NCBI GenBank assembly: GCA_965216425.1 | Contig: CBDCFV010000007.1 | Coordinates: 186,001-250,000 of the forward strand | Direction of reading: 5' to 3' | DNA: 64,000 nt | Source: CBDCFV01 sp965216425 | Lineage (GTDB): Bacteria; Chloroflexota; Dehalococcoidia; Lucifugimonadales; UBA3495 | Shown: one piece after another, positions 25,979-32,921 of the stretch | Position numbering within the stretch: position 1 is the stretch's first letter | How the letters are laid out: every line of letters starts with the position of its first letter | Program-made: the position numbers and the translations under genes | Notes under the pieces: generated by a model | What the model was told of the DNA's origin: nothing | The model's database searches: none | The model's input: only the letters and a program-made list of their open reading frames with translations

Positions 25979-26362
25979 TTAAATAACCCCCAACCTGTAA
26001 CCTGCCCACACGGCGCCCAACCCCAAGCACACCTGAAGCGCAACATTGGCGAAGGCTTGGGCCAGGGCGCCGTCCCGCATCAGGTTGAAGGTATCGAAGC
26101 CAAAGGCTGAGAAGGTCGTGAACCCGCCCAAAAATCCTACGAACAGGAAGGCCCGCATACCACCTGTGGAGTTGAACCAGCCGTGAGACGCGGCCAGCCC
26201 GCCCAGCAACCCGATGACGAAACACCCGGCTACATTTACCACCAGAACGCCGTAGGGAAAACCCGGCGTCGTTGCAAACAACTGTTGCACTTCCCTGTTA
26301 ACAATATATCTGAGCACCGACCCGGCGAATCCCCCCGCGCCTACCAGAATTATTGCGGTCAT
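25979..26362 (-). CDS. crcB: Fluoride channel CrcB/Fluc
   Basis: A 127-aa four-helix membrane protein. GGFAGSVLRYIVN (helix 1), NVAGCFVIGLLGG (helix 2 with the Asn that lines the pore) and GFLGGFTTFSAFGFD (helix 3 break with the Phe-box residues) are the CrcB signature. Dual-topology dimers export fluoride from the cytoplasm. Start ATG 26362 is preceded by GGGAGGAG; the open frame extends further upstream without conservation. No crcB (fluoride) riboswitch is visible in its leader. Confidence 0.92.
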   Translation of the reverse strand: MTAIILVGAGGFAGSVLRYIVNREVQQLFATTPGFPYGVLVVNVAGCFVIGLLGGLAASHGWFNSTGGMRAFLFVGFLGGFTTFSAFGFDTFNLMRDGALAQAFANVALQVCLGLGAVWAGYRLGVI

Positions 26363-26506
26363 AGTATTCTCCTCCCAACGTTCCAGCGCATTGTAGATGG
26401 TGTGTCTTGTCGCTGACAGTGGACGAATCGAGGAATACATACCACAATAGGCCCATTAGCTTATTTGGCGCACGGTCCAGCGTTAAACCCATCATCGGAC
26501 GAGGTT

Positions 26507-27442
26507 ATGAACCAGAATATTGATATTCCCCACGTATACGCCGCCAATCCACTTGACCGGGGCGAGCGGGAACGCCGCGACGAGGAATGGATCAAGCGGG
26601 CGGCGAACGACCCGGCAAGCAGGGTGCTGCCTATGGCAAACCTGAACGTACCGATCACCCCCGCCCCAAGCCAAGGGCTCACTTGGCTCAACGCCGGGGA
26701 ATTGGAGCGTCTTGGTGTTGAGACGGAACCAATATTCCTCGGCCTGCTGGATGGCGTTGCCCACTTCGTCGCCGACATATCCGGCAACGAGCAGGCGGCG
26801 TCGGAACTTCAAGACCGGGGATTGTTGACCTTTGAGGACGCCAGGGCAGCCACCGAATACGTGAGCGGGCCCGACTCGGGGATTATTGCCCAAGCCCGCG
26901 CTCAGCTTAGCTGGCACAACCGCCACGGCTTCTGTTCCGTGTGCGGCCACCCCACCCACGTCGCCAGGGGAGGACAGGTGCGCCGCTGCCTCCAGTGCAA
27001 CACCGAACACTATCCCCGGACCGACCCCGTGGTTATCACAGTGGTTTCGGACGGGGACCGCTGCTTGTTGGGCCAGTCCCGCGGCCGCTTGGTGCAAATG
27101 AGAAGGTACTCGGCCTTGGCCGGTTTCATGGACCAAGGGGAGTCTATTGAAGAAGCGGTAGCGCGCGAAGTCATGGAGGAGGCGGGTATTCAGGTTGGTG
27201 CGGTCCACTATCATTCTTCCCAACCGTGGCCTTTCCCGTCTTCGCTGATGATCGGTTGCCACGCTGACGCGGCGACCACCGAGATTGCTATGGACCAGGA
27301 GGAAATGGCCGACGTGCGCTGGTTTGACCGGAAAGAGGTCTTGCTGGCGTTGGAAGAGAAGAGCGACCAGTTGGCAATCCCTGGATCGATTGCTATTGCC
27401 TACCACCTTATAACGGCTTGGGCCTTTGGTAAGTTGGGATAG
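26507..27442 (+). CDS. nudC: NAD(+)/NADH diphosphatase (Nudix, zinc ribbon)
   Basis: A 311-aa NudC-type protein. The N-terminal domain is divergent. A zinc ribbon CSVCG...CLQC follows, then YPRTDPVVI, the Nudix box starting GFMDQGE with REVMEEAGI (matches GX5EX7REUXEEXGU), and SQPWPFPSSLM, the NADH-specific SQPWPFPxS motif. It cleaves NAD(H) to NMN(H) and AMP and can remove NAD caps from RNA. I chose ATG 26507 over the frame opening at 26465 because a GAGG precedes it. It is divergent from crcB. Confidence 0.92.
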   Translation: MNQNIDIPHVYAANPLDRGERERRDEEWIKRAANDPASRVLPMANLNVPITPAPSQGLTWLNAGELERLGVETEPIFLGLLDGVAHFVADISGNEQAASELQDRGLLTFEDARAATEYVSGPDSGIIAQARAQLSWHNRHGFCSVCGHPTHVARGGQVRRCLQCNTEHYPRTDPVVITVVSDGDRCLLGQSRGRLVQMRRYSALAGFMDQGESIEEAVAREVMEEAGIQVGAVHYHSSQPWPFPSSLMIGCHADAATTEIAMDQEEMADVRWFDRKEVLLALEEKSDQLAIPGSIAIAYHLITAWAFGKLG

Positions 27443-27494
27443 GCGGGTGCGCCGACGTTATTAAGGACCTCCCGGTAGTGCGCGAGCATCGGCA

Positions 27495-28286
27495 GTGTTG
27501 AAGCAACGGGTCTATGAAATCATCGAGGTAGCCAAGCCCGGAGACCGGAGCAGCCAGGCCTTCGATATCTTCCTGATTTCGCTGATTACCCTTAATGTTC
27601 TGGCGCTCATCCTGAGCACGGTGGATGACATACACCGGACGGCGCCGGGTCTGTTCCGTTGGTTCGAACTTGTGTCCTTGGCCTTCTACACCGTGGAGTA
27701 CTTATTGCGGGTATGGTCCTGCACCGCCGACCCGCGGTACGCGTTGCCGGTTACCGGCAGGTTGAGGTTCATTGTTTCCCTGATCTCACTGATTGATCTG
27801 CTGGTGATTCTCCCTCTTTTCATCGTCCCGATTTTCCACGTCTACAACGTCGACCTGCGGTTTTTGAGGGCGTTTCGCTTGGTGGCGCGGGCCTCCCGGT
27901 TGACTCGTTACTCAAGCGGTTTGCGGAACCTCGGCTCGGCGGTCGGAGCCAGAAAGAACGAACTGCTTACCGTTGTGGGCGTGTTGGCGGTGCTCTTGGT
28001 GTTGGCATCGTCCCTGATGTTCTACGCTGAGAAAGACGCTCAACCTGACAAGTTCTCCAGCATACCGGCGACGATGTGGTGGAGCATCATAACGCTTACC
28101 ACCGTGGGGTACGGGGACGTTGCTCCCATCACCTCCTTCGGTCGGGTGATAGCCGGGGGTATCGCCATCCTGGGTATCGGCCTCTTTGCATTGCCCGCGG
28201 GCATCCTCGGGTCCAGCTTCCTCGAGCAAATAGAGCGGCGTCGCGTTCCTACCGTTTGTCCTCACTGTGGCCGGGAAATTTCATAG
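27495..28286 (+). CDS. Kv-like voltage-gated potassium channel
   Basis: A 263-aa six-transmembrane channel subunit. Segments S1-S3 span about residues 22-115. S4 (about 121-141) carries six arginines at three- or four-residue spacing (R122, R125, R128, R132, R135, R138), the voltage sensor. The pore helix and filter ITLTTVGYGDVAP (TVGYGD at 203-208) define K+ selectivity, followed by S6 with GIGLFALPAGILG. The short cytoplasmic tail ends CPHCGREIS, a lone CxxC. The start is GTG with poor SD, so a nearby alternative is possible. It would form tetramers in the inner membrane. Confidence 0.88.
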   Translation: MLKQRVYEIIEVAKPGDRSSQAFDIFLISLITLNVLALILSTVDDIHRTAPGLFRWFELVSLAFYTVEYLLRVWSCTADPRYALPVTGRLRFIVSLISLIDLLVILPLFIVPIFHVYNVDLRFLRAFRLVARASRLTRYSSGLRNLGSAVGARKNELLTVVGVLAVLLVLASSLMFYAEKDAQPDKFSSIPATMWWSIITLTTVGYGDVAPITSFGRVIAGGIAILGIGLFALPAGILGSSFLEQIERRRVPTVCPHCGREIS

Positions 28287-28424
28287 GCAAGGTTTCCCGC
28301 ACTCCGTGAGATATCCCGGTTTCAAAACACTGTCACTCAATTTGGAAACTGTCAATTCCTGGGCTGCTCCGGTGGTGTGATAGAATTTCGACACCAACGC
28401 CAATCGGTGCCAAGGAGTCGCGAT

Positions 28425-30329
28425 ATGGTTCAACAAGGACAGATAGACCACCTCCTTCAAGAAACGGGAGAGATCGCCCCCCCTGCCGCCTTAGTGCAGC
28501 AGGCCTTTCTTCAGGACTATGACGGTGCCTACCGTGATTCAATGGATTCGCCGGAGGCGTTCTGGGAGGGTGTGGCGTCAGAGTTGGTCTGGTCCCGCAA
28601 GTGGGACAAGGTGTTCGAATGGGACTATCCCACCTTCAAGTGGTTCCTCGGCGCCAAGTGCAACATAACCACAAACTGCCTTGACCGGCACTTGACCAAC
28701 GGCAACAAGAACAAAGCTGCTTTTGTTTGGTTGGGAGAGGACGGGTCGGAAAGAGTGTTCACCTACGGGCGGTTATCCCAAATGGTGAACCGCATGGCCA
28801 ACGGGCTGCGCTCGTTGGGCGTAGGCAAAGGCGACCGCGTCATAGTCTACATGCCCTTGGCCCCTGAAGGGATAATAACCATGCTGGCCTGCGCCCGCAT
28901 CGGCGCGGTGCACAGCGTCGTGTACGCCGGCTTCAGCGTTGGTTCCCTGAGGGACCGGGTCCTCGACGCCCAAGCCAAGGTGGTAATCACCGCCGACGTT
29001 GGCTACCGGCGCGGCAACGAGGTTGACCTCCAGGGTATAACGGAGCGCGCGGTGGAAGGCTTGGACTTGGTCGAACATGTGGTCCTGTGGAGGCGGAAGC
29101 CCACCGATGCGCCGCTGGGACCCAAACAGGTGGACTTCGAACAATTATTGGCCGAGGGCGCCATAGACTGCCCTCCTGAGGAGATGGACTCGGAAGACCC
29201 GCTGTATATCCTCTACACCAGCGGCACCACTGGAAAGCCCAAGGGAGTGCAGCACGTCCACGGCGGCTACATGGTCGGCACCTACTACCATTTCAAGACC
29301 TTCTGGGATGTTAAGGACGACGACGTCTTCTGGTGCATGTCAGATATCGGTTGGGTGGTTGGCCACAGCTACATTGTGTACGCGCCGCTCATAGCAGGCG
29401 CCACTACCGTATTCCGTGAAGGGGCTATCGACTATCCGCATCCCGGCGTCTTTTACGAGACGATTGAGAAGTACGGAGTGAACGTAATCTTTACCGCGCC
29501 GACCGCCTTGAGAATGCTGATGCGCTATGGCGACGAGTACCCTCGCAACTATAACTTGAAGTCCCTGCGGTTCCTGACCTGCGCCGGAGAGCCGCTTAAC
29601 CCCGAGGCGCTGCGGTGGAGCTACGAGCACATCTGCGGCAGCGGCGAGTGGGGCCATATTGTGGACAACTGGTGGCAGACCGAGACCGGCGGCCCATGCT
29701 TGGGCACCACGGCGACGATGAACGTGAAGCCGGGGCGGGTTGGCCGCCCGTTGCCCGGAGCCGAAATGGACATAGTAGACCGGGAAGGCCAGCCGATAAC
29801 CGAACCTGACAAGGGTGGGTTGCTGGTCATCAAGCGTCCCTTCCCCCACTTTTTCCGCACCGTTTACGGCGACCCTGATCGCTACGCGGAGAACTGGAAC
29901 ACCATACCCGGCGTCTACTTCACCGGCGATGTGGCCCTGCGTGATGCCGACGGCTACTACATGGTGGTTGGCCGGGCTGACGACGTTCTCAACGTGGCTG
30001 GACATCGAATCGGGTCCGCGGAGGTGGAAAGCGCCCTTGTATCCCACCCCGCGGTGGCGGAGGCGGCTGTCATAGGCAAGCCGGATGAGTTGCGTGGAGA
30101 GGCGATAAAAGGCTTCGTCACGCTTCGAGTTGGCAACGAACCCTCCGATCAAATGGTGGAGACGTTGAAGTTGCACGTAAGGAACGAGTTGGGCCCTATC
30201 GCCGTCCCGGCGGAACTGGAGTTTACCCCCACCCTCCCCAAGACCCGCTCCGGCAAAATCATGCGTCGCTTGCTAAAAGCGCAGGAATTGGGCCTGGATC
30301 CCGGTGACATAACCACCCTGGAGGAGTAG
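28425..30329 (+). CDS. acsA: Acetyl-CoA synthetase
   Basis: A 634-aa AMP-forming acetate-CoA ligase. The N-terminal ACAS domain is present (FEWDYPTFKWFLGAKCNITTNCLDRHL region), then the P-loop YTSGTTGKPKG, the acetate-pocket stretch WWQTETGG with its Trp, the hinge GRADDVLNVAGHRIG, and the C-terminal PKTRSGKIMRR whose Lys is the regulatory acetylation site. It activates acetate to acetyl-CoA in the cytosol. AAGGAG precedes ATG 28425; a GTG at 28377 in frame has no SD. It is followed by the Uma2-like gene 35 bases on. Confidence 0.93.
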   Translation: MVQQGQIDHLLQETGEIAPPAALVQQAFLQDYDGAYRDSMDSPEAFWEGVASELVWSRKWDKVFEWDYPTFKWFLGAKCNITTNCLDRHLTNGNKNKAAFVWLGEDGSERVFTYGRLSQMVNRMANGLRSLGVGKGDRVIVYMPLAPEGIITMLACARIGAVHSVVYAGFSVGSLRDRVLDAQAKVVITADVGYRRGNEVDLQGITERAVEGLDLVEHVVLWRRKPTDAPLGPKQVDFEQLLAEGAIDCPPEEMDSEDPLYILYTSGTTGKPKGVQHVHGGYMVGTYYHFKTFWDVKDDDVFWCMSDIGWVVGHSYIVYAPLIAGATTVFREGAIDYPHPGVFYETIEKYGVNVIFTAPTALRMLMRYGDEYPRNYNLKSLRFLTCAGEPLNPEALRWSYEHICGSGEWGHIVDNWWQTETGGPCLGTTATMNVKPGRVGRPLPGAEMDIVDREGQPITEPDKGGLLVIKRPFPHFFRTVYGDPDRYAENWNTIPGVYFTGDVALRDADGYYMVVGRADDVLNVAGHRIGSAEVESALVSHPAVAEAAVIGKPDELRGEAIKGFVTLRVGNEPSDQMVETLKLHVRNELGPIAVPAELEFTPTLPKTRSGKIMRRLLKAQELGLDPGDITTLEE

Positions 30330-30364
30330 ACAAGGCCGCCCTGCACAGCGATGAGAGGTGGGAC

Positions 30365-31138
30365 ATGGAAGCCAAGTCAAAAGCCACCGAAGTCAGCCGG
30401 TACAGGTTCAACGCCGACCAATATGACAAGATGAAAGAGGTCGGCATCCTGCCCATGGAACGGGGGGTAGAACTGCTTGGCGGCGTTGTATGGGACCCGT
30501 CCCCGTTAGTCAGAAACCGCTGCCATCCCGCCCTCAAGGGAGGCGTAACCCGCTTTTTGAACGAACTGGAAGGACTGCACGAGGAGCTTGACGCGCAGAT
30601 TCACAAGTACACCGCGGACGAATACCAAGTAATGGGCATTGAAGGCATTCTGACCGAGGATGACCGGGTAGAGTTGATTGACGGGGAGATCGTCCTGATG
30701 CCTCCGATGCTAAGCCCGCACGCCTTCGCCGTAAGCAGGACCAATAGGCTGTTTAACATTCTCTTACGGGAGGACCAAGCTGTCGTCTGGGTACAATGCC
30801 CCATTCGCTTGTTCGGCACCGGGCGACCCGAGCCGGACGTAGCCCTCTTGCAGCCGGACCTTCGCCGTGACAGACTTCCCACACCTCACGACGTTCTATT
30901 GGTTGTAGAAGGTTCTGACTCGACAATGCGATTTGACCGCAACGTAAAGGCCGTTCTCTACGCCCTTAACGGAATCCCGGAAATGTGGCTGGTCAACCTG
31001 CAGGAGGATGTTGTCGAAGTGCATCGCAAACCGGAGGGCGGCGTGTACTCGGAGCTGATGCGACTGCGGCGCGGCGACGAGATTTCCCCATCGGCGTTCC
31101 CCGACGTGGTTTTGGAGATAGCGGATATTCTGGGCTGA
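30365..31138 (+). CDS. Uma2-family (DUF820) protein with a duplicated N-terminal module
   Basis: A 257-aa protein. The C-terminal 175 residues form a complete Uma2 domain: YQVMGIEGILTEDDRVELIDGEIV, the HAFAVSRTNRLFNILL helix, PEPDVALL, LLVVEGSDST and PEMWLVNL, with the Asp/Glu/Lys-type nuclease-like pattern only partly kept (VVEGSDST in place of EIxS). The first 80 residues repeat the opening module (YDKMKEVGILPMERGVELLGGVV and a helix) before the true domain. The ATG has a GAGGTGGGA SD. Function of the family is unknown. It is only weakly linked to acsA upstream. Confidence 0.82.
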   Translation: MEAKSKATEVSRYRFNADQYDKMKEVGILPMERGVELLGGVVWDPSPLVRNRCHPALKGGVTRFLNELEGLHEELDAQIHKYTADEYQVMGIEGILTEDDRVELIDGEIVLMPPMLSPHAFAVSRTNRLFNILLREDQAVVWVQCPIRLFGTGRPEPDVALLQPDLRRDRLPTPHDVLLVVEGSDSTMRFDRNVKAVLYALNGIPEMWLVNLQEDVVEVHRKPEGGVYSELMRLRRGDEISPSAFPDVVLEIADILG

Positions 31139-31177
31139 AATCTGCTTCAAATCTGGTTGTAACGCGGAATGACGAAA

Positions 31178-31199
31178 ACGCCCTCCTGATGGAGGGCGT
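31178..31199 (-). terminator. Hairpin terminator for the metal ABC transporter operon
   Basis: A perfect stem with arms ACGCCCTCC (31178-31186) and GGAGGGCGT (31191-31199) and a TGAT loop. On the minus strand it is followed by TTTTCGTC, giving a short U-run. It lies 75 bases past the stop of the permease gene. On the plus strand the stem follows the Uma2 gene, but no U-run follows it there. Confidence 0.6.
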
Positions 31200-31274
31200 C
31201 CTGACGGCAAGAGGTGGCTGTTTCGGAGTGGTGTGCTGGCTGAGGCGCGACTCGTAAGGCGATACCCCGTTCAA

Positions 31275-32153
31275 TCATGCCCTTTGACGTCGCAGCAATC
31301 TCACCGGCCGCTGTTTCCACGCAAGGGCCAACACAAAGAATGTGGTTGCCATCAGCGCCATCAAGGGCCCGGACGGCAGGTTGAAGTGGAACGAGATGTA
31401 AAGGCCGGATATAGCAGCGGCAGAGCCGAAGACGGCCCCGCCGACCATGGCCGCCGGGAAACTCCGCGTCAACAGCGAGGCTGTAGCCGCAGGAGTGATC
31501 AGCATTGAGATTACAAGCACTATTCCCACCGCTTGTAGCGCGAGGACAACCACCACGGCCAGCAAGCCCAGCAGGATATACTCCAGCTTTTCAGTGGGTA
31601 AACCGATTACCGATGCGCCTAATGGGTCGAAATTGCTGAAAACAAGCTCCTTGTGGAGAAGGAACATCGTCAACAGTACCCCGGTGGCCAACCCCAATGT
31701 AACCAGCATCTCTTCTTGTGATACCCCCAGGACATTGCCCAGCAGGATGTCGTCCAGTTTCACCGGCAGTCCCCTGGCTGCCGTCAACATCACAAGTCCC
31801 AAGGCAAACATCCCGGCGAAGAGTATGCCCACCGACGTGTCTTCGCTGACCCCGACCCGCCGGATCAAATAACCGCTGAGCACCGCCATAACCAACGCCG
31901 CCGGCAGCGCCCCCATGAGTTCGATTCCGCTCACGTTGGCTCCCACCCCAATCATTGCCGCGATTATGACTGCCAGTACCAGCCCAGGCAGTACCCCGTG
32001 GGCCAGTCCATCCCCCATGAACCCCAGCCCCCGGACCACCACGTATGCTCCGAGAACGGGGCACATAATGCCCACCAGAACGGACACAATTAACGCCCGT
32101 ACCATGAACGAGTACTGGAACGGTGTTACCAGAGCTTCAGTGATGATGTCCAT
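31275..32153 (-). CDS. Zinc/manganese ABC transporter permease (ZnuB/MntB type)
   Basis: A 292-aa ABC-3 family integral membrane protein with about eight or nine hydrophobic helices. The GLGFMGDGLAHGVLPGLVLA segment carries the EAA-like Gly-Asp-x-x-x-His signature of metal-importing permeases. VGISEDTSVGILFAG-like and AVGIVLVISMLITPAATASLL are recognisable later blocks. I chose ATG 32153 with GGGAGA upstream, overlapping the ATPase gene by 17 bases; the longer frame from 32192 would overlap far more. It forms the channel for the ZnuC-like ATPase and the fused binding protein. Confidence 0.88.
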   Translation of the reverse strand: MDIITEALVTPFQYSFMVRALIVSVLVGIMCPVLGAYVVVRGLGFMGDGLAHGVLPGLVLAVIIAAMIGVGANVSGIELMGALPAALVMAVLSGYLIRRVGVSEDTSVGILFAGMFALGLVMLTAARGLPVKLDDILLGNVLGVSQEEMLVTLGLATGVLLTMFLLHKELVFSNFDPLGASVIGLPTEKLEYILLGLLAVVVVLALQAVGIVLVISMLITPAATASLLTRSFPAAMVGGAVFGSAAAISGLYISFHFNLPSGPLMALMATTFFVLALAWKQRPVRLLRRQRA

Positions 32154-32919
32154 GATCGTCTCCCGCCAGCCCATGTCCGTGGCTTGGCACACTCCCCAAT
32201 GGCCCGTACATCTCGGTAAGGACCTCCGTCGTCAGCACGTCCTGCGGAGCGCCGCAGGCGCAAACGTGGCAGTTCAGGCATAGGCATTCGTCGCAGTAGT
32301 GGGCCAAGTGGTTGATGTCATGAGAGGACAGGAGTATCGTGTGGCCTTGGTCTCGAAGCTCGGTCAGTACCGACACCAGTTCTTCCTGCGAGGCGATGTC
32401 CACCCCGCTGAATGCTTCGTCCAGCAGCAGGATGTCGGCGCCCTGCGCCAGGGCCCGTGCGACAAAGACTCTCTGTCGCTGCCCGCCTGACAACTCCCCA
32501 ACCAGGGAATCACGTCGGTCCCACATGCCCACCTGCCGCAGCGCGTCCTCCGCCAAGGTCCGGTCCACCTTTCCGGCCCGTCGGAACCAGCCGATCCGGT
32601 GCGTCCGCCCCAGCATTACTACGTCCCAAGCGGTCATCGGAAGACGCCAATTCACTCGTTCGTACTGGGGAACATACGCGACGAGTCCCCGGCCATCGCT
32701 GACCGACTTTCCGTGGATCAGCACACGTCCTGCTGTTGCGGGCAACAGGGAAACGATGACGTTGAACAGGGTGCTTTTGCCCGCCCCGTTAGGACCGACT
32801 ACTCCCATGAGACAGCCGGGACCAGCAGAGAAGGACACTTGGTCCAGGACCCGGACGCCGCCGCGTTCTACCGTCAGGTCCTCGGCCGCCAGGGGCGGGG
32901 GTAATGAAAGGGTTGTCAT
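32137..32919 (-). CDS. Zinc/manganese ABC transporter ATPase with Cys-rich cluster and His tail
   Basis: A 260-aa ABC ATPase of the ZnuC/MntA type. Walker A is GPNGAGKST, the Q-loop follows in YVPQYERVNW, the signature is LSGGQRQR, Walker B is ILLLDEAF and the H-loop is SSHDINHL. Directly after the H-loop is CDECLCLNCHVCACG: six Cys in 14 residues at 32251-32295, where relatives have ordinary hydrophobic residues. The tail ends GDDHGHHH. Both could bind metal in the cytoplasm. It lies between the binding-protein gene (2-base gap) and the permease. Confidence 0.9.
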   Translation of the reverse strand: MTTLSLPPPLAAEDLTVERGGVRVLDQVSFSAGPGCLMGVVGPNGAGKSTLFNVIVSLLPATAGRVLIHGKSVSDGRGLVAYVPQYERVNWRLPMTAWDVVMLGRTHRIGWFRRAGKVDRTLAEDALRQVGMWDRRDSLVGELSGGQRQRVFVARALAQGADILLLDEAFSGVDIASQEELVSVLTELRDQGHTILLSSHDINHLAHYCDECLCLNCHVCACGAPQDVLTTEVLTEMYGPLGSVPSHGHGLAGDDHGHHH

Positions 32920-32921
32920 GC

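Noticed and set aside
26363..26500. Possible fluoride (crcB) riboswitch in the leader of crcB.
   Set aside because: The conserved GGNGAUGG core and the pseudoknot partner are not present in the minus-strand leader.
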